Shown here: one piece after another, positions 48,351 to 55,930 of the stretch
Position numbering within the stretch: the stretch's first letter is position 1
Layout of the letters: each line of letters begins with the position of its first letter
NCBI GenBank assembly: GCA_036504875.1
Contig: DASXUK010000053.1
Span: 62,001-126,000 of the forward strand
Direction of reading: 5' to 3'
Origin: JACPFJ01 sp036504875
GTDB taxonomy: Bacteria; Desulfobacterota; Desulfuromonadia; Geobacterales; Pseudopelobacteraceae
Length of the DNA: 64,000 nucleotides
Program-made: the position numbers and the translations under genes
The notes under the pieces: generated by a model
The model's database searches: none
The model's input: only the letters and a program-made list of their open reading frames with translations
Told to the model about the DNA's origin: nothing

Positions 48351-48514
48351 CAGTAAACACGCAGCATCACCCCTGGATAAAGGCGGCAAATGCCGGCTGC
48401 GACAGCCTTTATCTTTGTTCAGCTAAAGAATATCAGAGAATTAGCGAAATTCATCTGACGGTTGCATCATTCGCGGCCTTGCCTTTTACCCCAAAAACTG
48501 TTTAAGCTGTTGCC

Positions 48515-49522
48515 ATGCGCGTTGCCATTATCGCCCCCTATTCCATAGGCCCCATGCGGGGCAATATCACCACCGTCCGGCGCATTGCCCGTTTTCTCGG
48601 CTTGGCCGGTGTGGAAGTAAAGATTCTGGCTTCTGATGCCATGCCCATCCTGGAAATGGAAAGCTGCATCAGCTCCTTTTCACCCGACATCATCCACGGC
48701 TTCCATGTACGTCACTGCGGCCTTACGGCCTGCAATCTGGCTGCTCGCCATGGTATTCCGGCTGTGATCACCATAACCGGTACTGACATTAATGACCCTC
48801 AGCTCCGTAGCAATCCGGCCACTGCCCACGCAATGGCTGCTGCGGCTGCTGTTGTCTGTTTTGACGAGTTCGTGGCAGAAAATGTTGCCGGTTATTTCCC
48901 GAATGCCGCAAGCCGGCTCTCGATCGTGCCCCAGGGGATCGAACCGCTATCAGTCAAATATGAGCACTCCTTCGATATCCCTGAAAACGCCTTTGTACTC
49001 CTGCTTCCAGCAGCGTTGCGGCCGGTCAAGAATGTGGAATTCGCGATTCAAACGCTGGCTGCGCTTGCGATAGACAATGACTGGCTGCAGCTCGTTATCG
49101 CCGGAGGGGTGATCGACCCTGGTTATGCCGCCGCTATCCAGAAGATGTTGGCCGATAAACCCTTTGCCAGGTGGCTGGGAGAGGTGCCCTATCAGCAGAT
49201 GGGTGATCTCTATGCGCGGGCCGATCTGGTGCTAAATTGCTCCTTGTTTGAAGGCATGCCGAACAGCCTGTTGGAGGCGATGGCCTTGGGAAGGCCGGTG
49301 CTGGCGCGGGATATTCCCGGAAATCATTCGCTGATTCAGGAAGGTGAGACCGGTTGGCTGTACAGGGATGAAGAGGACTTCAGAAGGCAGGTTTTGCGGC
49401 TGGCGGATGATGCTGCCCTGCGTGAGCAAACCGGCCGCCGCGCCAGAGAGTACGTATTGTCAAATTTTTCACCGGAGCTGGAAACGGAGAGGTACTTAAA
49501 GCTCTACAAGTCGCTGGGTTGA
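48515..49522 (+). CDS. GT4-family glycosyltransferase
   Basis: 335 residues with a GT-B fold. The N-terminal domain has VAIIAPYSIGPMRGNITTVRRIARFL and IIHGFHVRHCG; the C-terminal domain has VLLLPAALRPVKNVEFAIQTL, then WLGEVPYQQMGDLYARADLVLNCSLFEGMPNSLLEAMALGRPVLARDIPGN. The FEGMPNSLLEAM Glu is the sugar-nucleotide-binding signature of GT4. Somewhat shorter than the usual 370-400, with compact linkers. Donor and acceptor cannot be read. It stands alone between tRNA-Pro and nadA, with no obvious ribosome-binding site before its ATG. Confidence 0.88.
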   Translation: MRVAIIAPYSIGPMRGNITTVRRIARFLGLAGVEVKILASDAMPILEMESCISSFSPDIIHGFHVRHCGLTACNLAARHGIPAVITITGTDINDPQLRSNPATAHAMAAAAAVVCFDEFVAENVAGYFPNAASRLSIVPQGIEPLSVKYEHSFDIPENAFVLLLPAALRPVKNVEFAIQTLAALAIDNDWLQLVIAGGVIDPGYAAAIQKMLADKPFARWLGEVPYQQMGDLYARADLVLNCSLFEGMPNSLLEAMALGRPVLARDIPGNHSLIQEGETGWLYRDEEDFRRQVLRLADDAALREQTGRRAREYVLSNFSPELETERYLKLYKSLG

Positions 49523-49639
49523 GAGTGAGTTCGCCATCAAAGACTTTTTAACGCTGATTCTTGTGTTTTTGATGATATTCGCGTAAACTCCTGCTTTCAA
49601 CGTGGCGGAAAGACAGGTGGAACGGGAGAACCGGAAGGC

Positions 49640-50554
49640 ATGAGTACTACCATAAAAGAGCAGATCAGAGAACTCCTTAAAAAGCACAACGCCGTGCTCT
49701 TGGCCCACAACTACATGCGCGACGAGGTGCAGGAGATTGCCGACATCACCGGCGATTCCCTGGCACTTTCCATGGAGGCTGCCAAGACCGATGCCGCGAT
49801 AATCGTTTTCTGCGGTGTGCATTTTATGGCCGAGTCCGCGGCCATCCTGTCTCCTGATAAAAAGGTGCTGCTGCCGCGACCGGATGCCGGCTGCCCGATG
49901 GCCGACATGGTTACGCCGGAAGGCCTGGAGGCGCTGAAAAAACAGCACCCCGGCGTGCCGGTGGTGACCTATGTCAATTCATCGGCCGAAGTCAAAGCCC
50001 ATTCCGATATCTGCTGCACCTCGGCCAATGCCCTGACCGTGGTCCGGTCGCTGTCTGAAAATGAGCTGATCTTTGTGCCGGATCGCAATCTGGGACGCTA
50101 CGTGGCCAAGTTCGTGCCGGAAAAGAAATTCATCTACTGGGAGGGCTATTGTCCGACCCACGAGCGGATGACGGTCGAGGCGGTGCTGAAGAAGAAGAGC
50201 GAGCATCCCGATGCGCTGTTCATCTGCCATCCGGAGTGCGCCCCCGAGGTTACCGCCCTGGCCGATCACGCCTGTTCTACCAGTGGGATGTACGAATATT
50301 GCCGCAAAAGCCCGGCCCACAAGTTCATCATCGGCACCGAGGCCGGCATTCTCTATAAGCTGCGCCAGGAAAACCCCGACAAGGAGTTCATCCTGGCCTC
50401 TCCGGCCCTGATCTGCCCCAACATGAAACTGACCTCGCTGGAGGATGTGCTCTATTCACTTGAAACCCTGTCGCCGGTGGTCGGCGTGCCGGAGGATATC
50501 AGGCTCAAGGCCAAGGCCGCCCTGGACCGGATGCTGGCCGTGCCAAGGGATTGA
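49640..50554 (+). CDS. nadA: Quinolinate synthase
   Basis: 304 residues, the compact NadA type. It condenses iminoaspartate with dihydroxyacetone phosphate in NAD synthesis using a [4Fe-4S] cluster. The three cluster Cys are visible in DAGCPMADM, SDICCTSANA and PALICPNMK. Other signatures: LLAHNYMRDEVQEIADITGDSLALS, FCGVHFMAESAAIL, YWEGYCPTHERM, HPECAPEV, DHACSTSGM and GTEAGILYKL. The gene ends MLAVPRD-stop, and the same seven codons followed by a stop recur as a fossil at 57302-57325. No other nad genes adjoin it. Confidence 0.97.
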   Translation: MSTTIKEQIRELLKKHNAVLLAHNYMRDEVQEIADITGDSLALSMEAAKTDAAIIVFCGVHFMAESAAILSPDKKVLLPRPDAGCPMADMVTPEGLEALKKQHPGVPVVTYVNSSAEVKAHSDICCTSANALTVVRSLSENELIFVPDRNLGRYVAKFVPEKKFIYWEGYCPTHERMTVEAVLKKKSEHPDALFICHPECAPEVTALADHACSTSGMYEYCRKSPAHKFIIGTEAGILYKLRQENPDKEFILASPALICPNMKLTSLEDVLYSLETLSPVVGVPEDIRLKAKAALDRMLAVPRD

Positions 50555-50564
50555 TGCTGTTGCC

Positions 50565-52409
50565 ATGAATACGCGAGGTTGCTGCTTCACCCACCCCCGA
50601 ACCCCCTCCCATCAAGGGAGGGGGACTTTACGAAGTAAATTATGTTACAGGGTACTAGTCTATTCGCTCCATGGCTGCATCCATTATAGTCTTTTAATAT
50701 TTATTTTGCTTTCCCTCCTCTGGCCGTTTGCAGCCATTAGTGCGCAGGATCCCCCCCAAAAAAACTCCCTGATAAGAGTCGGCGGCGACCGCGATTATCC
50801 TCCCTACGAGTTTATCGACAAAAACGGTCAACCGGCCGGCTATAACGTCGAGTTGACCCGCGCTATTGCCGAAGTGATGGGGATGAAGGTGGAATTTCAC
50901 CTGGGCGGATGGTCCGAGATGCGCTCGGCCCTTAAAAGCGGGAAAATAGATGTTCTTCAGGGGATGTCCTATTCGGAAGAGCGGGCCAAAGAGGTGGAAT
51001 TTTCGCTGCCGCACACCATCGTGAACCATGCCGTATTTGCCCGCCGCGATTCGCCTCTTGTCAACTCATTAGGCGAACTGGAAGGCAAAGAGGTAGCTGT
51101 CCATCGTAGCGGGATCATGCATGACTACCTGGTGAAGTCGAATTTCAAGGGTAAACTTGTCCTGACCGATACACCTGCCGATGCCTTGCGTCTGTTGGCA
51201 TCCGGTAAGACCGACTATGCCATTGTGGCCATTGTGCCGGGCATGTATATCATCCGCGAACTGAAGTTGACCAACCTGATCCCGGCAGTGCGCAACGTAG
51301 CCACCCATCGCTATTGCTATGCGGTGGACAAGGATAATGTCGAGCTGATTTCGCGCTTTAACGAAGGACTGGCCATCCTCAAGAAGACCGGGCAATACCA
51401 GACGATCTACAACAAATGGCTTGGCGTTCTGGAGCCGGAACAAGTTGACCTGCGCACACTCGTCAAGTACGCGGCTGTCGTGGTGGTTCCCCTGGTGCTG
51501 TTGCTGGGGGGCTTCGCGCTCTGGTCCCGCACCTTGCACCGCCAGGTAGCCCTGCGCACCGCCGACCTGACCCGCGAGATCGCCGAACGCAAGCATGCCC
51601 AAGATGAGCTGCTCTTAAACCAGCAGCAACTGGTGCAGGCCGACAAGATGGCCGCCCTCGGGGTGCTGGTATCGGGCGTGGCCCATGAAATCAACAATCC
51701 CACCGGGTTGATCCTGTTGGAGGTCCCGACCCTTAAACGCTTCCATGCCGATGCCTCAAGAGTACTGGAGCGCTACTATCAGGAAAATGGCGATTTTAGC
51801 TGTGGCGGACTGCCTTATTCGCGCATGCGGGAGGAGATTCCGCGCAGCCTTGAAAAGCTTCATGAAGCGGGCAAGCGGATCAGGCGCATAGTGGACGACC
51901 TGAAGGATTTTGCCCGACAAGGCGATAGCTCCTGCAATGAAATCGTGGATCTAAACCTGATCGCCCAGGCGGCCGTACGCCTGGTTGAACCCTCCATCCG
52001 CAAGGCGACCGGCTGCTTCAGCGCCGAGTACGGCAGAAACCTGCCCAAGCTACGCGGTAATGGCCAACGCATCGAGCAGGTGCTGGTCAACCTGATTCTC
52101 AACGCCTGTCAGGCCTTACCGGATACCGGCCGTTGCATACAACTGACAACCTCATTTGATGCGGCTCACGGTAATGCGATCTTTCGCCTGCGTGACGAAG
52201 GGAGCGGCATTTCTCCCGAACACCTTGCGCGATTGACCGATCCCTTTTTCACCACCAAGCGTGAGCAAGGGGGTACCGGCCTGGGCCTGTCGGTTTCGGC
52301 CGGGATCGTCAAGGAGCATGGCGGTACGTTGGAATTTGCGTCAACCCCCGATGTAGAGACCGTTGTGACACTGACCCTGCCGATACGCAAAGAGGAGCAG
52401 AACGCATGA
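50565..52409 (+). CDS. Sensor histidine kinase with periplasmic amino-acid-binding-type domain
   Basis: 614 residues from ATG 50565; the real start is uncertain because residues ~10-20 are encoded by an intergenic-type palindrome (50602-50624). A signal anchor (YSLLIFILLSLLWPFAAISAQ) precedes an SBP_bac_3 sensor domain (LIRVGGDRDYPPYEFIDKNGQPAGYNVELTRAIAE to GQYQTIYNKWLG). Then a membrane helix (AAVVVVPLVLLLGGFALW), a HisKA H-box (VAHEINNPTG) and a catalytic domain with N-box (NLILNACQA), DEGSGI and GGTGLGLSV. The ligand is probably a small polar solute. Its stop overlaps the response regulator start (ATGA), so the two form a translationally coupled pair. The nearby C4-dicarboxylate carrier is a plausible target (inference). 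Confidence 0.88.
   Translation: MNTRGCCFTHPRTPSHQGRGTLRSKLCYRVLVYSLHGCIHYSLLIFILLSLLWPFAAISAQDPPQKNSLIRVGGDRDYPPYEFIDKNGQPAGYNVELTRAIAEVMGMKVEFHLGGWSEMRSALKSGKIDVLQGMSYSEERAKEVEFSLPHTIVNHAVFARRDSPLVNSLGELEGKEVAVHRSGIMHDYLVKSNFKGKLVLTDTPADALRLLASGKTDYAIVAIVPGMYIIRELKLTNLIPAVRNVATHRYCYAVDKDNVELISRFNEGLAILKKTGQYQTIYNKWLGVLEPEQVDLRTLVKYAAVVVVPLVLLLGGFALWSRTLHRQVALRTADLTREIAERKHAQDELLLNQQQLVQADKMAALGVLVSGVAHEINNPTGLILLEVPTLKRFHADASRVLERYYQENGDFSCGGLPYSRMREEIPRSLEKLHEAGKRIRRIVDDLKDFARQGDSSCNEIVDLNLIAQAAVRLVEPSIRKATGCFSAEYGRNLPKLRGNGQRIEQVLVNLILNACQALPDTGRCIQLTTSFDAAHGNAIFRLRDEGSGISPEHLARLTDPFFTTKREQGGTGLGLSVSAGIVKEHGGTLEFASTPDVETVVTLTLPIRKEEQNA
50602..50624. repeat. REP-like palindrome after nadA
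   Basis: Perfect 9-bp arms CCCCCTCCC / GGGAGGGGG around ATCAA, preceded by CACCCCCGAA. This is the form of interspersed G/C-rich palindromes found between genes. It may act as an attenuator or terminator behind nadA, and it lies inside the annotated 5' end of the kinase frame. Confidence 0.75.
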
Positions 52410-53818
52410 GCAAGAGTGTTTATCCCGATTTCGGCATTCTTTTGGTAGATGACGAGCCGGATTGGCTCGGTTCGCTCTCGTTGACCCTCGAGTCTTGTGG
52501 CGGCATTACCAACATCACAACCTGCGCTGACAGCCGCCAGGTCATGGCGATCCTCGACCAGCAGCGAATCGGGTTGGTGTTGCTTGACCTGACCATGCCG
52601 CACCTGTCGGGGGAGGAACTGCTGGAGCAGATTAGCGAGCGGCATCCCGAGGTCGCCACCATCGTGGTCAGCGGACTGAATCAGCTGGAGACTGCGGTAG
52701 CCTGCATGAAGTTGGGCGCCTTCGACTACTGCGTCAAGACCGATGATGAAGACCGGATCGTGGGCGGGGTGCTCAGAGCGGTCAGGATGATCGAAATGAA
52801 ACGGGAGTACCAGGAGATGTCGAGCCGCCTGGTTTCCCGGGAACTTCGTCATCCGGAGGCCTTCTCCGCCATCGTCACCGCTGACCGAGCGATGCTGGCT
52901 ATTTTTTCCTACGTGGAGGCGGTGGCCAAGAGCCCCCAGTCGCTGCTGATCACCGGCGAAAGCGGGGTCGGCAAGGAGCTGATCGCCCGGGCCGCACACA
53001 CCTTAGGCTGCCGGGGCAAGCTGGTGACGGTCAATGTGGCCGGGTTGGACGATACGGTCTTTAGCGATACCCTCTTCGGCCATGTGCGGGGGGCCTTCAC
53101 CGGTGCCGAGCAGCTCCGGCGCGGCATGGTGGAGGAGGCTGGTGACGGCACCCTGTTTCTGGACGAAATCGGCGACCTGAGCATTGCCTCGCAGGTCAAG
53201 CTGCTGCGTTTGCTGCAGGAAGGGGAATATTTCCCCTTGGGCAGCGACCTGCCCAAGCGGCTCAAGGCCAGGATCATCGTCGCCACCCACCAGAACCTGC
53301 TGGAAAAAGAGCGGGGCGGGGCCTTCCGGCGGGATCTCTATTACCGGTTGCGCACGCACCAGGTACATCTCCCGTCCTTGCGAGAGCGGCGGGGGGATAT
53401 CCCGTTGCTGCTGGATCATTTCCTGGAGGAGGCGGCCCGCGCCTTGGGTAAGAAAAAACCGACCCCGCCCAAAGGGCTGGCTCAGTTTCTGGCTACCTAC
53501 AGCTTCCCCGGCAATGTCCGCGAACTGAAAGCGATGGTCTACGATGCGGTCAGCGTGCACCACGAGCGGATGCTCTCCATGGACAGCTTTGTCAGGGCGG
53601 TGGAACGTTCCCAGCTTGAGGCCGGGCCAACCATGGCGACGTCCCCCAAACAGAATCCCTTTGCCGGATTCGATGAGCTGCCCACCTTCAGCGATGCCGC
53701 CGCCTTCCTGGTGATGGAGGCCATGGACCGGGCCGGCGGCAATCAGACCCTGGCCGCGCGGCTGTTGGGTATCTCGCAGCCGGCGCTCTCCAAGCGTTTG
53801 AAGATGCGCCAGACTTGA
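52406..53818 (+). CDS. Sigma-54-dependent response regulator (NtrC family)
   Basis: 470 residues. Receiver 10-125: VDDEPD, phospho-Asp in LVLLDLTMP, Lys in YCVKTDDED. AAA+ domain 150-390: Walker A GESGVGKE, sigma-54 contact loop RGAFTGAEQ, Walker B GTLFLDEIGD, arginine region RRDLYYRLR, then YSFPGNVRELKAMVY. C-terminal Fis-type helix-turn-helix: NQTLAARLLGISQPALSKRLK. Activates transcription with RpoN when phosphorylated by the preceding kinase. A GG-N10-GC promoter and three dyads lie upstream of the carrier gene at 55931, which makes it a candidate target. Followed by a strong terminator. Confidence 0.95.
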   Translation: MSKSVYPDFGILLVDDEPDWLGSLSLTLESCGGITNITTCADSRQVMAILDQQRIGLVLLDLTMPHLSGEELLEQISERHPEVATIVVSGLNQLETAVACMKLGAFDYCVKTDDEDRIVGGVLRAVRMIEMKREYQEMSSRLVSRELRHPEAFSAIVTADRAMLAIFSYVEAVAKSPQSLLITGESGVGKELIARAAHTLGCRGKLVTVNVAGLDDTVFSDTLFGHVRGAFTGAEQLRRGMVEEAGDGTLFLDEIGDLSIASQVKLLRLLQEGEYFPLGSDLPKRLKARIIVATHQNLLEKERGGAFRRDLYYRLRTHQVHLPSLRERRGDIPLLLDHFLEEAARALGKKKPTPPKGLAQFLATYSFPGNVRELKAMVYDAVSVHHERMLSMDSFVRAVERSQLEAGPTMATSPKQNPFAGFDELPTFSDAAAFLVMEAMDRAGGNQTLAARLLGISQPALSKRLKMRQT

Positions 53819-53845
53819 GTTCTTCAGGCGATTGTATCACCTCGA

Positions 53846-53902
53846 ACCCCTCAATCGGATCAACACTCGTGCTTTTTGCGAGTGCCGGTTGGGGGGTTTT
53901 TG
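53846..53902 (+). terminator. Rho-independent terminator of the kinase/regulator operon
   Basis: Outer stem AACCCCTCAATCGG / CCGGTTGGGGGGTT (two G-T pairs) enclosing a smaller hairpin ACTCG / CGAGT, ending in a run of five T. Confidence 0.8.
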
Positions 53903-53963
53903 TGTTTATACTGGAAAGATCATACTCAAAAAACCATTGCCAAAATAATATTGTTCAATTATG

Positions 53964-54004
53964 GTTTAACAAAAGCGCGGTTATGTTATATTGTAGTTTA
54001 ACAA
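53964..54004 (+). promoter_or_regulatory. Candidate HipB operator: direct repeats GTTTAACAA
   Basis: GTTTAACAA at 53964-53972 and 53996-54004, 32 bases apart start to start (about three helical turns), flanking a TATATT -10-like hexamer (53987-53992). A repressor bound here would cover the promoter of hipBA. Placement is inferred. Confidence 0.4.
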
Positions 54005-54021
54005 CGAGGCGTACAATAACC

Positions 54022-54363
54022 ATGAAAACTTTTGCAGTATCCGGAATTAGCCAGTCAGAAACCAAAGAACTGGCCCTGCTTGGCGAATACGTGAAAATAG
54101 CCCGTAAGCGAAGAGAAATGTCGTTACGCGACATGGCTGCCCGAATGATGGTGAGCGTCCCTACGGTAATGAATCTCGAAAAAGGCTCACCTGCCGTCAG
54201 CATGGGAATCTTTATGCGGGCACTATCGGTGTTGGACATTGGGAAAAACCTTGCCAATGAGTTGGCGCCTGAAAACGATACCATTGGCATGGGCATTGAA
54301 ATTCGCCGGGTGAAAAAGATAGGCGAACACAACAACAAGCTCAAACGGAATTTGGACTTCTAA
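54022..54363 (+). CDS. hipB: HipB-like antitoxin/transcriptional regulator
   Basis: 113 residues from ATG 54022; longer in-frame starts would extend into the preceding terminator and promoter. A Cro/C1-type helix-turn-helix lies at residues ~20-75: LGEYVKIARKRREMSLRDMAARMMVSVPTVMNLEKGSPAVSMGIFMRAL. The C-terminal part is basic (RRVKKIGEHNNKLKRNLDF). In this family HipB represses the operon and neutralises HipA by complex formation. The stop shares one base with the hipA start. The regulator's terminator lies upstream, so hipBA is its own operon. Confidence 0.85.
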   Translation: MKTFAVSGISQSETKELALLGEYVKIARKRREMSLRDMAARMMVSVPTVMNLEKGSPAVSMGIFMRALSVLDIGKNLANELAPENDTIGMGIEIRRVKKIGEHNNKLKRNLDF

Positions 54364-55601
54364 TGACAACGTCAAAACAAGCAATCGTGTTCATCTACAT
54401 CGCCGGTCAACCGGTGCCGGCCGGCCAGCTGACAACATTCGTGGATGGCCGCTACACATCCAGCGAGTTCGCCTATGGTTCCCGTTATATCGAGCGTTCT
54501 GACGCCATCCCGGTGGATCCCGTTACGCTACCGCTCCCACCACCGGACCGCAAGGGTGTTGTCTATCGAACCAAATCAGACTTTTCCGTGTTCAACGGTA
54601 TCCGTGATGCCGGCCCGGACAAATGGGGTAGATACCTATTGGATAAGAAATATCCTGCCTCAGGGCTTGATGAATTTGATTATATCGTATCGTCTGGCAC
54701 TGATCGGGTTGGTGCGCTTGGCTTCGGTGCAGATCCGCAATCAGGTATCGGCGCATGGGACGGAAACGAATTCAAAGCCGCCGCGCCGGAACGATTTCCC
54801 GACCTGACACAGATCCAGCTCGCAGTCGATCACGCCGAAGATCCGGATGACCCTGATTTTCAAAAGCTTCTGGAGTACGGGCCGTCACTCGGCGGTGCCC
54901 GACCAAAGGGTACCGTCATTTGGAATGACCGGCTTTATCTGGCGAAGTTTTCCCTCAAATCAGATGGATGGAATCTCTGCCGGGCTGAATTCGCCACCAT
55001 GAAGCTCGCCGCTGAATGCGGGATGAATGTTCCTCATGTTGATATTACGGAGGTGCTGGGTAAAAGCGTCTATTTGATAGAGCGCTTTGACCGGATTAAC
55101 GGCGGTCGCATCCCATTCCACTCTGCATTGACTATGACAGACTCTCACGAATCCGACTATGGTCGCCATTCATATAAGGATATCGTTGACGCTATCTCCA
55201 GGTTCAGCCCGACTCCGGAAAAAGACCGCAAAGAGTTGTACCGCCGCATGGTCTTCAATATCTTCTGTTCCAACACCGACGACCATATGCGCAATCACGG
55301 CTTGGTCTATGCAGAGAATGGACAATGGAAGCTGTCACCACTGTACGACGTGGTGCCATTTCCGCAGAGTACGAACACATGGTCGCTGGCGCTGCATGTA
55401 AGTGACCAGGGTAGAATGGCCACTATAGAGAATGCATTGACAGCCGCACCTGCTTTCGGGGTGCGGGGAAAAGATGCGGATCTCATCATTGAACAGATCA
55501 GAGATAGAGTTAGAGATTGGCGTAACCATTATGCGGCCTGTGGCCTGACAGAATTGGATATTCAGAAAATATCGAGCTGTTTCCATATAACCGACATTTA
55601 G
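54363..55601 (+). CDS. hipA: HipA-like toxin kinase
   Basis: 412 residues, a little shorter than E. coli HipA (440). N-terminal HipA domain (VFIYIAGQPVPAGQLTTF...FSVFNGIRDAGPDKWGR). Kinase core: the phosphate-binding loop SLGGARPKG, which holds the autophosphorylated Ser; LYLAKFS (ATP Lys); MFNIFCSNTDDHMRNHG with the catalytic Asp; and LSPLYDVVP (Mg-binding Asp). Family role: phosphorylates an aminoacyl-tRNA synthetase or similar target, causing growth arrest and persistence. All key residues are present, so it is likely active. It sits between the regulator pair and the carrier gene, as if inserted into that group. Confidence 0.92.
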   Translation: MTTSKQAIVFIYIAGQPVPAGQLTTFVDGRYTSSEFAYGSRYIERSDAIPVDPVTLPLPPPDRKGVVYRTKSDFSVFNGIRDAGPDKWGRYLLDKKYPASGLDEFDYIVSSGTDRVGALGFGADPQSGIGAWDGNEFKAAAPERFPDLTQIQLAVDHAEDPDDPDFQKLLEYGPSLGGARPKGTVIWNDRLYLAKFSLKSDGWNLCRAEFATMKLAAECGMNVPHVDITEVLGKSVYLIERFDRINGGRIPFHSALTMTDSHESDYGRHSYKDIVDAISRFSPTPEKDRKELYRRMVFNIFCSNTDDHMRNHGLVYAENGQWKLSPLYDVVPFPQSTNTWSLALHVSDQGRMATIENALTAAPAFGVRGKDADLIIEQIRDRVRDWRNHYAACGLTELDIQKISSCFHITDI

Positions 55602-55660
55602 CAATTGGAGCGGGAAGGCCCCGTTGTAATCGCTCTGGCATGGCGTGTCCCATTTAACCC

Positions 55661-55698
55661 CCATATCCGGCGGTTATAATCATAACCGCCGGATATGG
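55661..55698. promoter_or_regulatory. 17-bp-arm dyad holding two copies of a regulatory site
   Basis: CCATATCCGGCGGTTAT-AATC-ATAACCGCCGGATATGG, a perfect inverted repeat. Each arm is a copy of the site ATAACCNCCGGWTATGG, which recurs at 55751-55771. It lies about 175-210 bases upstream of the predicted start point of the carrier transcript, within the usual range of sigma-54 enhancer sites. It could alternatively be a hipA terminator, but it lacks a T-run. Confidence 0.6.
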
Positions 55699-55750
55699 CC
55701 ATATACATCCTACTGAAAATAATGGCATTTGCAGTTGATAACCCCATTTT

Positions 55751-55771
55751 GCCATAACCTCCGGTTATGGC
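55751..55771. promoter_or_regulatory. Third copy of the dyad site
   Basis: GCCATAACC-TCC-GGTTATGGC, a perfect palindrome with a 3-base centre. Compared with 55681-55699 it differs at 2 of 19 bases. It lies about 110 bases upstream of the predicted sigma-54 start point. Confidence 0.6.
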
Positions 55772-55844
55772 TGTTCCTCCCTCCCCCAAGCAGATCTTCA
55801 CCATTTTATTCATTAATTCAAGCGTGTTATAAAAATGTTCACTA

Positions 55845-55860
55845 TTGGCACTCTCCATGC
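55845..55860 (+). promoter_or_regulatory. Sigma-54 promoter of the C4-dicarboxylate carrier
   Basis: TTGGCAC-TCTCC-ATGC: GG and GC are exactly 10 bases apart, with 7 of 7 bases of the -24 element and 3 of 4 of the -12 element (TTGC expected). The start point would be near 55872, leaving a leader of about 60 bases with GGAGG at 55921. Confidence 0.65.
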
Positions 55861-55930
55861 TCTCAGTAAGGACAATATCAGTGCGGTGACTTACAGCTCC
55901 GCGCATCTCAAGCCTTACTCGGAGGTCGTT

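Noticed and set aside
48377..48412. Hairpin ATAAAGGC/GCCTTTAT with an inner GGCAAATGCC as a small RNA or terminator.
   Set aside because: No promoter points into it on the plus strand, it lies upstream of the minus-strand tRNA promoter, and the T-run after the stem is weak. Not enough to call a feature.
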